The notes beneath the pieces are model-generated. The model saw only the letters and a program-made list of their open reading frames with translations, made no database searches and had not been told where the DNA came from. From contig JAGTXO010000032.1 of assembly GCA_019448385.1 (NCBI GenBank), positions 62,001 to 126,000 of the forward strand: a stretch of DNA of 64,000 nucleotides. The letters are read 5' to 3'. Source of the stretch: Diacronema lutheri. Taxonomy: Eukaryota; Haptophyta; Pavlovophyceae; Pavlovales; Pavlovaceae. This document shows, piece after piece, positions 1 to 9,578 of the stretch. Made by a program: the position numbers and the translations under genes. How positions within the stretch are numbered: the first letter of the stretch is position 1; every line of letters begins with the position of its first letter.

Positions 1-4
1 CCGC

Positions 5-706
5 ATGGCGGGCGCCTACGTGCGCCTCGAGGACAGTGACATCTTCGGCTCCGTGCTCGCCGGCGTGCCGGCCGCGGGCCGCCGTGCGCTCGGTCGCCGG
101 CGCGTGCCGACAGTCGACTTCGTCATCGCGCTCCGCAGCCAGCTGCACCTCTTCGAGCTCAAGACGCTCGCCTTCTGCCCGACGCGCTACAAGCCGTGGG
201 CGGACGCCCGACGCTGCGGGGCAGTGGAGCTGCGCGCGCGCGAGGTGCCGAGGGAGCGGCTGCGCGAGTGCGTCGCGCTCGACCGGGAGGTCTTCGCGGC
301 GCCAGAGGGCCACGTGGGCCCGATGCAGCGGCGCCTCCACGAGTTCCCGCCGCTGCAGGCGGTCGTCGTCGGCAGTTTTGGCGAATGGTCGGCCGGGCTG
401 GCTACCCTCCTCAAGACGCTCTCGCACATGGGCGCGGACGCGTGGATGGCGCGCATGCGCGCGCCGACTCGCGGTGCCGCCCAGGCGTCGCTCGAGCGCG
501 TCATGCGCCACCAGCTCGCCGCGTGCGTGGTGCGCGGGCACGCGCAGCTGCTGCTCGCGCGCGCGCGCATGGTGCGCGCGGGGGCGGCGCCGCGTCGTGC
601 GGCCGACAAGGCGGCGGAAGCGGGCGCTGACGCGTGCGGTGGTTTGGACGGCGTGTATCGCCTGCACGCGGGCGGCGGCACGCGCCCGGCAGCGCGCGGC
701 GATTAG
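5..706 (+). CDS. C-terminal part of a retroelement-like protein, PD-(D/E)XK-type nuclease domain
   Basis: The frame is open from the window edge, so this is probably the C-terminal end of a longer protein that begins outside. Around residues 36-55 it reads VPTVDFVIAL followed by HLFELKTL, an Asp then Glu-x-Lys spacing typical of the PD-(D/E)XK nuclease fold. A helical, Arg/Ala-rich region follows. I recall this domain layout from the ends of reverse-transcriptase-bearing elements in protist genomes, but no reverse transcriptase lies inside the window, so the family is not settled. A tail that recurs at 37.8 kb follows directly, supporting a mobile-element origin. Confidence 0.5.
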   Translation: MAGAYVRLEDSDIFGSVLAGVPAAGRRALGRRRVPTVDFVIALRSQLHLFELKTLAFCPTRYKPWADARRCGAVELRAREVPRERLRECVALDREVFAAPEGHVGPMQRRLHEFPPLQAVVVGSFGEWSAGLATLLKTLSHMGADAWMARMRAPTRGAAQASLERVMRHQLAACVVRGHAQLLLARARMVRAGAAPRRAADKAAEAGADACGGLDGVYRLHAGGGTRPAARGD

Positions 707-852
707 GCACGTGCGGGCCCTTTGGGCCCGTCGGGCCTCGCTGCCCGCTCACTGGTGACCGGGATGCGCGGGGATCGACGACATTGGTGGCTGCTCGCTT
801 CCCCCGCAGCTGGTGCTGACCCCGCTGTCCTAACGTAAGCGCCGTTAGTATA
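707..852 (+). repeat. 3' tail of a dispersed mobile element, copy 1
   Basis: The segment after the stop codon at 704-706 is closely matched at 37,827-37,971 in the same orientation. Both copies end at the same word, GCCGTTAGTATA, after which the sequences differ. That shared sharp edge marks the end of an element rather than a conserved gene. Confidence 0.7.
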
Positions 853-919
853 TAGACGATTTTGAGCGCAAGAGCCGGGAGAGGGGGAGACGCAGATGCA
901 GAGTACCTCGTCTCCACCC

Positions 920-1921
920 TCAGATGATGTGTCCGAGCCCTCTGATGAATTCCTCGTCCAGAGGGCCGTCGAGCGACATATTGAGCGCAGACAGCAACGC
1001 GTCCTCGCGCGAGGTGGACGTGGGCATGCGCTGCACGGACGGCGCGCTCGCTCCACTTGGCACCGCAGGATGCGCGGCCGCCGACGGCGAGAGCGTCGAG
1101 CCGTCCGCCGCGGCGGGCGCGCGGACGGATGGCTGCGCCGGCGCCGACTGTGCATGCGTCAGCGATGTTTGTACCAGAAGCGGCGGCGCGGCGAGGGGCT
1201 CGGCCGGCGCCGGCGCGGGCTGTGCGGCCGGAGGCGCGGCTGGCGGCGCGGTCGGCATCGCGACCGGCGGCATCGCGGCCGGCGGCCAGCGGCTGCCGGT
1301 CGGCATCGCGGCCGGAGGCGCGGCGGTTGCGGGCGCGGCGCCGCCCGTGCCGAACCGCTGCCGTTTCCTGCGCTTGGCCTCGCCGCCGACCTGCCCGGCG
1401 GACGCAACTAGGGCTCGCGTCGGCTTGCGCGCGCCGCGCGCGCGCGACGCCGCCTTGGTGCGCACACCGCTCGTCGCCTTGTGTGAGCCGCCGTTCTGCG
1501 CATGCACGTCGTTGACCAGCTTCGACGCTGGCCGGCGGACGCGCCGGCCCGAGCCAGTCACGCCGAATGTGTCGTCGGCGGAGGGCGGTGGCGGCAGTGG
1601 CGACGGTGCGGGCGCGGCAGCCGCGGCCCGAGGCACCATCGCCGACCGCGCCGCCGCGGTAGGCGAGGTGGTAGCGCGCGCTCGCCCATTCGCCGGCTTT
1701 GGCACCTGCGCCGCGAGGGCCGACTCCGGTGCGGGCACAAGCATGCGCTTCTTCTGCGCGAGCGCCGGTTTGAGCGCGTTGGCCAGCTCCTGCGGCGAGC
1801 CCGTGTAATCGTGCCCGTCGTACGTGAGCCGCGCGGGCGGCGCTCGCTGCCGAAACATGCCTCCCCCCGCCTGTCCTTTTATGACAAAGGGCGCCTTGCA
1901 CACATCCCTCCAGTCCTCCAC
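920..1921 (-). CDS. hypothetical protein, low-complexity Ala/Pro-rich
   Basis: Open frame of 333 codons. The first 60 residues look like a folded domain (MEDWRDVCKAPFVIKG at the start, then a GHDYTGSPQELANAL stretch), followed by a basic motif with GRRVRRPASK and a long Ala/Pro-rich region with repeated AMP units, and an acidic C-terminus ending DEEFIRGLGHII. I do not recognise the family. The basic patch suggests nuclear or nucleic-acid contact, which is inference only. It lies between the retroelement tail and the left GTTTGGC array and reads away from the latter, so the array may hold its promoter. An alternative start is the Met 22 codons in. Confidence 0.45.
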   Translation of the reverse strand: MEDWRDVCKAPFVIKGQAGGGMFRQRAPPARLTYDGHDYTGSPQELANALKPALAQKKRMLVPAPESALAAQVPKPANGRARATTSPTAAARSAMVPRAAAAAPAPSPLPPPPSADDTFGVTGSGRRVRRPASKLVNDVHAQNGGSHKATSGVRTKAASRARGARKPTRALVASAGQVGGEAKRRKRQRFGTGGAAPATAAPPAAMPTGSRWPPAAMPPVAMPTAPPAAPPAAQPAPAPAEPLAAPPLLVQTSLTHAQSAPAQPSVRAPAAADGSTLSPSAAAHPAVPSGASAPSVQRMPTSTSREDALLSALNMSLDGPLDEEFIRGLGHII

Positions 1922-1974
1922 TTTGAATTACACCGGACCGCCCGGACTCAACTGTCACAAATCCGTGCACAAAC

Positions 1975-2160
1975 CAGCAGCTGCAAATCCTCAGTGTTCG
2001 GCGTTTGGCGCCGCAGGCGAAGAAAATTTTTGGCCCAACTGTTTGGAATGACGACCGTTTGACCAAACACTTGGCCAAACAGTTTGGTCAGCATGCCACC
2101 CAAACAAACAGTTGGACAAACAGTTTGGCCAGTTGGCCAAACTGTTGGCCCAACAGTGCA
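1975..2160. repeat. GTTTGGC/GCCAAAC word array, left copy
   Basis: About 15 copies of the words TTTGGC, GCCAAA and AAACAGTTTGG in both orientations. The outer end carries CAGTGTTCGGCGTTTGGC. The same 18-base word occurs in the opposite orientation at about 24,818-24,836, next to a similar array. The words are self-complementary, so the array can fold back. It may be a terminal inverted region of the 23-kb block or a genome-wide repeat; the window alone cannot tell. Confidence 0.65.
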
Positions 2161-2331
2161 CGTGCCCGGACTGTGCCGGACCCTGTCCGGAAACGCTGCC
2201 GCACTAGTCAAAAGTCACTCTAAGTCAGTATCACTCAGTCACCCTCACACTCAGAGTCGTCACTAGCGGCCGCTGGCTCGCTGACTATATAGGGCGCGGT
2301 CCGGGCTGGTCCGGCCAGTGTAAGGCTGAGA

Positions 2332-2349
2332 GTACGACCCGGGTCGTAC
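2332..2349. other. 18-base perfect palindrome
   Basis: GTACGACCC followed at once by GGGTCGTAC, a perfect self-complementary 18-mer. A CTATATAG word lies at about 2,284 and a CCAAT word at about 2,370. No coding start is clearly attached, so a role as a binding site is only a possibility. Confidence 0.5.
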
Positions 2350-2825
2350 AATCAAGGGTTAAAAGCCAGCCAATGAGCGCTCGAGGGGTCGGGGCGAGGC
2401 TTATGACGAGCCTAGGACCGAGACACCCTCCTGACCGGCCGATTTGGAGTAGAATTCGGGGTCGAGCGGGCGCGGCGGACGGAGGGCCCGAGCCGGGCCG
2501 ACGGAGGGTCCGACCCCGGAATGCGGGCGACCGGAAGGGCTTGGGTGATTTACGCCTAGTAGAATAGAATGGCGGATTCCGGGGGGGCTCGCAACTGGCA
2601 TCGCGCAAGCTGAGGCCCCCTGACTGACCGGACCGCGCCGAGTGCGCGTGCACCCCGTGGAGGGCGCGGCCAGTCGGACACTCTTCGCGACTGAGCTCGC
2701 CGCGGCATACCGTGCGCTGCGCCGGCGCGCTACTTGCCGTTGGCCGAGCTGCGGGTGTTGCGCACCGCCGTGTTGCGCAGCCAGCGGCTGGATGCGCCGG
2801 TGGCCGGAACCTTGGCGCGCTTTGG

Positions 2826-3003
2826 CTAAGCGACCTCGGCCTGCACAGACTCGAACGCGTGCGTAAACTCGAGGCGTTGCAGGTGGCGAGCACGTGAGTT
2901 CGCGTAGGAGGTCTTGTACTCGGTGGCCTGACTGTCGACCGACGAGAGCTTGGGCGAGTTCGGCGGCACGTTGGCTCACTTGGGCTCGGTGCGCGGCTCT
3001 GCC

Positions 3004-3036
<33 letters not shown>

Positions 3037-3869
3037 CTTCGGACTCGCTGCCCGGCTCTGCCTGTGCGGGCGCGATGCACTCGGACTCGATGCCCGGCTC
3101 TGCCTTCGTGGGCGCGGTCGCGGGCACGGGCGCGCCCTCGACCCCGTCGCGGTTGAAGACATCGAACTCGACGCACACGCCGTGGTCCTTGAAGTCGGTG
3201 GCCTCGCTGTCGTTCGCGTAAGCCTCGGGCGAACTCGCAACGAGCGACGACATCTCGGCGTGGAGCCAGCACATCTCATGCTGCACCGCGTGTTCAGGTT
3301 CTCGAGCGCTCCGTTGAAAGAGTCACTCTCACCGAGGCGCTCGCTGCACCACACCAGATAGCCATCGAGCTTGTGAGCGTGCTCGTGCGCCCGTGCGAGG
3401 TCCTTGGAGAGCGCGTCGGCGCGCGCGCACATGCCGTCGCATGACTTGGCCGGTGTCATGCTGTGCTTCCAAGGCCTGGTGCTCGGCGTTGAGCGTGTCG
3501 TGATCCTCGCGAACGAGCTGCAACCAGCTGCAGCAGCCGCGCGACGCCGCTGTCGCCGACGATGCGCTGGAGCATGTGGCCCATGAGGTGTGCGCGGCAC
3601 GTGGCGAGCGCCACATTTTTGCGCAGCAGCGCGAGGATCCGGGCGCCGCGGACGAGCCGGCCCATGCACTTGAGCGCGTAGATTCGGCCGCACATGCACG
3701 CGCCGACGACCGAGTCGGCGGGCCCGCCGTCGAGCCAAAAGTTGGCCTCGGCCGCATCGCGGCGGCGGGCGACGCGCTGAAGGATGCGCACGCGGTAGTG
3801 CCGGTCGACGAGCAGCTCGTCGCCGAAGATCTCGTCGGGCAGCAGCTCGGAGACGTTCTGGGGGTACAT
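2826..3869 (-). pseudogene. broken hypothetical gene with coiled-coil and acidic Glu/Pro-rich parts
   Basis: Starting at a Met followed by YPQNVSELLPDEIFGDE there is good protein-like sequence, with a Cys-containing helical region (ACMCGRIYALKCMGRL), then a coiled-coil stretch rich in His, Glu and Gln, an acidic region, and a repetitive Ala-Glu-Pro-Gly-Ser-Glu stretch. The coding sense changes frame several times and ends at a stop near 2,826, so it looks decayed. No known domain is recognised. It lies inside the block bracketed by the GTTTGGC arrays and is antisense to the helicase and Fanzor unit, so it may be a passenger gene of that block. Confidence 0.45.
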
Positions 3870-4287
3870 GCTGTGCGAGCGTGCACGCGACGAGATCTCG
3901 TCGGGCGTGCCGTCCGTTCGTTCAGAGCAGAGCGCGTCGGACCGGCAGACAGACGATGCAGCGCGCGAAGGCACCTGCGGCGCGCGGCGTGGCCTCGCGT
4001 GCCGTCACGAAGCCGCCTGCGCGCACTGCGGAGGCGGCGAGCGCGACGAGGGCGGGCGCGGACGAGGTGCTGAGCGGCGTCACGTACGCGCCCTCGCTCG
4101 CCGAGCTCGACGCCGCGGCGCTGACGATGCGCGCGGCGTACCACACCGACCGCCCCTGAGACGATGCGCGGCGCCCGCGGAGGACTGGTCCGTTGGCGCG
4201 CAAACCGTGGGCGAAAGGGCGCGAAGCCAACGGCCGTCCGCGCACGTTCAAACGCGCGCATACGGGTGGCATCCTCCCACCTTCGGC

Positions 4288-4600
4288 GCCGCTTTCTAAA
4301 AGGGTGTAGGGTGTAGGGTGTAGGATGCAAAACAAGCCCTCCCCACATTTGGGCCCGACGTCATTCCTTCTTCGAAGCCGTGACGTTACTCACATACGAG
4401 TACCTTTACTTAGTGTAGGATGTATCTATTCTCTAGGTATTTGCATAGTGTAGGGTGTAGGATACGTACGGTTATGAAAGTCCCATAGGGGGGAGAAGGA
4501 ATGACGCTGTGACGAAAGAAGGAATGACGTCGGGCCCAAATGTGGGGAGGGCTTGTTTTGCATCCTACACCCTACACCCTACACCCTTTTAGAAAGCGGC
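4288..4600. mobile_element. MITE-like palindromic element with perfect 85-base inverted arms
   Basis: Bases 4,288-4,372 and 4,516-4,600 are perfect reverse complements over 85 bases. Both arms start GCCGCTTTCTAAAAGGGTG, then carry three GTGTAGG words and a GGGCCCGACGTCATTCC word. The 143-base spacer is AT-richer than its surroundings and has further GTGTAGG words. There is no coding capacity, so this fits a non-autonomous DNA transposon (MITE or foldback). Arms that still match perfectly suggest recent insertion or ongoing gene conversion. The target-site duplication is unclear; both flanks contain GGC. Confidence 0.8.
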
Positions 4601-4750
4601 GGCGCCTCGGAGCATGGCGGCTCGACAGCATGGCGCCTCGACAGCATGGCGTCGTCCAGCGTCACGCCGCGTCGTGGTCCTGCCGCTCCTCCGTGGCGCA
4701 CGGATGGCGCTCCTCCGTGACGCAGCCGAACGACGCCGCGGCGTCACGGC

Positions 4751-6320
4751 CCGGGCGCAGTCGCCATCCTGGACGCCACGGATGGCGAACCGGTCGACGA
4801 GATCCGGCACGAGGACGTCTGCGCCATCGCCACGCAGCTCGACTGCGTCTACACGGGGCTCACGGGCTCGATGTTTGGCACCAAGTGGAACGTGTGCGGG
4901 GTCATGCTCCCGAAGCGCGCCGAGCAGCGGCCGCAGCCCGGCTCGGACGCCTTCGCCTCGTACAGCGTGGCCGCCTGGGCCGACACGTTCGACTCCACGG
5001 GGCTGTACGTGCCCGACGAGCGCGAGCGCGCGGCGGCGCTCGCGGCGGTGGCCGGTCTGCGCACGGCGCGCGCGCCGGCCGGGCCGGGCGGGCGCGAGCT
5101 CGCGCGCGCGCAGGGCTACGATCGCGCCGAGCAGGCTGCGAGCGCGGCGGCGGCGCGCGCGGCGATGGCCGAGACCGGCCAGCAGCGCGCGCTCCACGGC
5201 GCGGTCGTCGACTCGGCGCTGCGCGGCGTGGGCGACCGGCTGCACTTTTGCGACGCGCCGGGCGGCACGGGCAAGACGTTCGTCGAGCGCGCCATCATCG
5301 CCGCCGTGCGCGCGGATGGGCACGCGGTCGTCGTGTGCGCGTCCTCGGGCGTCGCCGCCACGCTGCTGCCCGACGGCCGCACCTTCCACTCGACCTTCAA
5401 GGTGCCCGTCGGCGCCGACTCGGACGGGCAAGCCGTTCAATGGCGTGCCGCGCTCCGAGCGCGGGCGCTCCGTGGCCGCCGCGGCGAATGATCGTGGGGG
5501 ACGAGGCGCCGATGCAGAAGCGGGGCCGCCTCGACTCGCTCGATCGGTGTTTGCGCGACGTGACGGGCGTCGACGAGCGCTTCGGCGGCAAGACGTTGCT
5601 GCTCGCCGGCGACTTTTGCCAGTGCTTGCCGGTGGTGCGGCGCGGCTCGCGCGCGCAGATCGTGCGCTCCTGCCTCGAGTACTCGGCATCGTGGCAGCAC
5701 GATCGGCCGTACGCCTTGGTCGAGAACTCTCGCGCCTCGAACGCGGCGCGCGACACGGGCGACGCGCTCGGCGCGGGCGAGTGGGCGAAGCTGCCGCGCA
5801 GCCTCGGCGACGGCGCCTTTCCCGCGGCGGTGCCGCCTGCGGGGGCCATGCCCGGCGCATTCCCGCTCGATCCCGTGCAGCTGCCCGAGGCGTCTCGGCC
5901 TACCCGGCGGAGCTCGTAGCCACTCGCCTCCTCTCGCTCGGCGAGGGGCTGTGCAGCGGCACGCGGCTGGTCGTGCGCGGCGTGCGCGCCGGCGGCCGGC
6001 TGCTCGAGTGCGCGCGACCCGGCGCGGCCGCCGGGCGCGACAGCACCGTGCTCATCGCGCGCATCGACCACCACTCGCCCGACGAGGGCACGTTCGCGTT
6101 TGCATGGCTGCACCGCCAGTTCCCGGTGCGGCCGGCGTAACAAGGCGCAGGGTCAAGCGCTCGGGTGCGCGGGCGTGTGGCTCGCCGAGCCGTGCTTCAC
6201 GCACGGCCAGCTCTACGTGGCCGCTTCGCGCGTCGGGCACGCGTCGCGCATCCGCTTTGCGCTTGGCCCGGACCCTGTGACGCGCACCGTCGTCTTCAAA
6301 GAGGTGCTCCGCGCGGTCAG
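4751..6320 (+). pseudogene. PIF1/Helitron-type DNA helicase, decayed
   Basis: The signatures of the PIF1-like helicase found in Helitrons occur in order: Walker A in APGGTGKTFVERAI (near 5,255), CASSGVAATLL, Walker B in VGDEAPMQKRG (near 5,500), LLAGDFCQCLPVV, an Asn-Ser-Arg motif, GLCSGTRLVV, and C-terminal NKAQGQALG with FTHGQLYVAASRV (6,140-6,240). They lie in different frames: the sense changes frame twice between about 5,430 and 5,490, most of the stretch between motifs is missing near 5,900, and another break lies near 6,135. No splice sites explain these. No HUH Rep motif was found upstream, so this is not a complete Helitron. The MITE lies directly upstream of the first coding-like sequence. 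Confidence 0.8.
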
Positions 6321-7772
6321 CGGTGGCGAGGCGGCGGCGGCGGCGGCGGCGTTCGCCGCGGCCGCCGTCGCCGCCGCGCGCGAATGCGCGGCGGCGGCGC
6401 GCGGTGGCGGCGGGCGCGGCGGGCGCGGCTCGGACGGCACGCGCGGCGCCGGCGGCGGGCGGCGCGCTGGCGGCGGGCGCGACGCCGGCGCGCGGTGCTG
6501 CCCAGCACCCGCCGGCGCGACGCCCGCCGCGCCGCTCGCGGCCGACGCGCAGCCGGCGGGTGCTCGCCAACACCGCGCGCCGCGCGACTGGCCCGCGTAC
6601 CTGCGCGCCCTTCTAGGGCGCGCAGGGCGGCGCCAATGCGGCCGGCAAGCAGGGGCCTCAAGCCGGCGCGCTGCCCGACGCCGCGTGGGTCGCCGCCGCG
6701 CGCGTGCCGTCGGCGCTGCCGCCGTCCGGCGTCGCGCTCGCGCCGCTGCCGCAACCTCAGCCGCCGCCGCCGCCGCCGCCTGCCGGCAAGCAGGGCAAGC
6801 GCGCAGCGGCGGCGACGGCGGTGCGCGGCCCGGCGAGCAAGCGGTAGCGGTGCCGCCGAGCCGGGGGCGGGCTCCGTGGGCGACGCGGCTTGGCCCGCCA
6901 CTCGCACCACTCGCGCCGGGCGCGCACAACGCGCCGTGGTCCGCTGCGTGGCCGAGCGAAAATGCGGTCCTGGCTGCGGGGCGGATCCGACACGCCATGC
7001 GGGAGAGGCCGTACAGCGCGTGAGCTTGGGCCCGTGATTTATTACTCATGGATTTATTACTCATGCCATGGCGTCGCGCCACGATTACGCCCGTGGCCCC
7101 GGCCGCCAGCCTCGCGCCGCTACGCCGTGTCGTCGCGGCCGGCGCACACAGCGAACTGTGTGTCCGCGGCACATGCCCGGCTGCTCGCGAGCTGCAAGCT
7201 TGCCGAACTGCTCGCGCTAAAATGGCGCGTTGCGGGCGTGCCCGCGCACCGCGCGTATGTTCCGCGCGTTCCAGGCGCGCCGCGCCGCGCGCCGAAGCGG
7301 CGCGCGGCGCACGTGCGGCCGCGAGCCGAAGAGGGGCCGGCGCGACCGGCCGCGAGGCAGACGCAGACGCTCGGCGTGCCGGTCGACGCGTCGTCCAAAT
7401 CCGCGTCGGGCGGATGCGCGCCTAGGCCGGCGCTGCGTGCAATCGGCGCGGGTCGCCGCCGCATGACGAAGCATGCTTCCATCCGGGGCTCGGCCACGCG
7501 CTCGGGCGTAACGTTCGCGCCTGTTCGGCCGAGGCGCACTCGCCGTCCCCTCGCGCCGGCAATGCGCGTGCGTGCCAGCACGCCGGCAGCGGAGGATGCC
7601 ACGGCAGCGGCGAGCGGGTCCCCGCCGGTGTGCCGCTCGGCGCCCCGTCACGCGCAACGCGCGCGCCGCCCGCTGAACGCGCACAATTGCCTGGGCAAGA
7701 TCGTCCCGCGCTCACGCCGCCGTCGCATCGTTCCATGCATGGCGCCCGGCTCGTCCGTACCGCTTTCGGGCA
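6321..7772. other. no confident gene; Ala/Arg low-complexity and spacer
   Basis: After the helicase remnant come GCG/GGC runs (6,325-6,900) that leave long frames open by base composition alone. Between 6,900 and 7,770 I see no protein motif. A duplicated word GATTTATTACTCAT occurs twice in tandem at about 7,037-7,066. Upstream exons of the protease gene that follows could lie here, but none is supported. Confidence 0.4.
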
Positions 7773-9490
7773 GTGCCGCGACGCCCTTTTTCAAAGGCGG
7801 GTGCCGCGCTGATTCGTCATCGGCCACCATCCATCTGGCCCTCTAAAGCCGGTTTGCGCGTGGGCGCCCGTCCGGTGCGAGAAGCGGCTCGCGTCCTCGC
7901 GCGGGGCGCCTCCGCGCCAGGCGCCCGGCGCGCGCTCGTCTTGCCGCGCCACCACGCTGATCTGCGCCCAACCCTCGCTCGCCTATTCCCCCGTCGTTTC
8001 TGCTGCGTAGCCCGCAACAGCGCGCGCATGACGCGTGCACGGCGCAGCGCCTGGAGCAACTTCCGAGTCGTCGGCCGGCAGCCTGTGGGGGGCGCGTTCA
8101 TCGGCCCGATGTGGCCGGTGAGAGTGCCCGACGTGCCGCGTGGTGAGCGCCTGCACGGCTCGCCGGGTTCGGCGCGTTCCCAGTCGGCCTCTCTCCGACC
8201 CGCCGTAAACCTTGCGTGCGCACCCCGCACACCCGGCGCTGCGCGGCGCGGCGCAGGCGTGAAAAACGAGGGCAACGCGTGCTACGTGAACGCCCTCGCG
8301 CAATCGCTCGTCGCCTTGAACGTGCTCCGTCCGATGCCCCGCTCCGCTTCGCGCCGTGCGGGAAGAGTCGAGAAGGCGCTTTTTCGGGACTTTGGCACGC
8401 TGCTCGAGGACACCGAGGCGCCGGCACAGCTGTGTCTTGTGTCCGTCGTCGACGTCATCTTGGGCCGTGGCACGCGAGGGACGCAGCAGGACGCTGCTGA
8501 GTTCTTCCAGATGCTACTCGGCCGAGTGCCCGGGCTCGCTGCTGCCTTCGAAGACGACAGACGCGTAGTGCTCGAGCCGATCGCTGTGGCCTCGAGCGAG
8601 CGCGGTGAGGGCATCGCCATCCTCGTCAGCATTGGCGGCGATGCGGCGCGCACGCTCGCACACGCTCTGGGGGGCGTCGCTGGGCCGCCGCAGGGTGGCA
8701 GCCCGGACGCGTGCCGCTCGGACGTGCTCATGCCAGCCAGCATTGCCGTCGAGGTGCCGCGCACGACGCGCGGCAATGGCTCGCAGTGCAAGAACAAGCA
8801 CGCGTTCGTGTGCGCGCCGCGGCTGCTACTCGGCGGGCGCGACTACCTCCTCGTCGCCGCCGTCGTGCACTTGGGCGAGGAGTCGACGAGCGGGCACCTT
8901 GTCGCCATCGTGCTCCGCAACGGGGCTTGGTTTCTGTGCGACGACGACAACGTGCGGCGGCGCGCACGGCCGCTTGGCGCCGCGACCGGCGGTTGATCGC
9001 AGCCGCAGCCGCCCCGTCCTCCCGCGCGGCACGCGCGCGTGGCCTGAAAGCTCGCGCCGCGCGCCTGCCGCACGCACGCGCGTTGCCCGCGCAGATGCAC
9101 AACTTGTCTCAGTCCGACGCGCTGGCGTGGGCAAGTGGTGCGAGCATGCTCTTCTACAGCCGGCTCGACGCGGAACCGTTGGACCCGGCGCTGGGCTCAG
9201 CGTCACCGCCGTCGGCCGCATCGCCTGCGTGGCCGAGCTCGGCGCCCGACGCGCCGACCCTGTCGGCAGCCTGGTCGCGGGTGCGGCAGATGGCAGCGGT
9301 GCCAACAGATGCGACGATCGGCATCGCGGAGACGGCTGCAGACACCTCTGCGGCGGCGATCGGCCCAGCTGCGTGCGAGGCCCGCCAAGTTGTCTCCGCG
9401 ACGCGCGCATTGCCAATGGCGGTGAGTGCCTCGCACGCGCACGCCGTCCGCTGTCCACAGCGTGGCGCCCGGCGCTTGCGTTCGCGCCAG
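7773..9490 (+). CDS. ubiquitin-specific protease (USP, peptidase C19) module
   Basis: Catalytic boxes of a USP are visible: the Cys box GVKNEGNACYVNALAQSL (Cys nucleophile near 8,281), the TQQDAAEFFQMLL box, the His box HLGEESTSGHLVAIVL followed by WFLCDDDN, and after an intron the terminal ASMLFYSRLD box. Proposed exons are 7,773-8,142, 8,257-8,951 and 9,095-9,490, with introns of 114 (donor GTGAGC, phase 1) and 143 bases (donor GTGCGG, acceptor CGCAG, phase 0). USPs remove ubiquitin from proteins. At 9,491 a GTAAAG donor and an acceptor ending at 9,578, both phase 0, would join this module to the giant frame downstream; otherwise it is a separate gene. The fold is small for a USP (about 300 residues). 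The start is uncertain because sequence before 8,140 matches nothing I know. Confidence 0.75.
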
Positions 9491-9578
9491 GTAAAGTTTG
9501 CGCGTATAGCGTGCAGCACCCTCACGCATCCCCTACGCCTCCCGCCCGCCCGACCTCTTGCCCGCCGGCCGCGCGCAG

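Noticed and set aside
4298-4325. Telomeric repeat (GTGTAGG words)
   Set aside because: Only three copies per arm, inside a palindromic element in the middle of the sequence; not a telomere.
4600-7030. Complete autonomous Helitron
   Set aside because: No HUH Rep motif was found upstream, the helicase is decayed, and no CTRR-type 3' hairpin end was identified.
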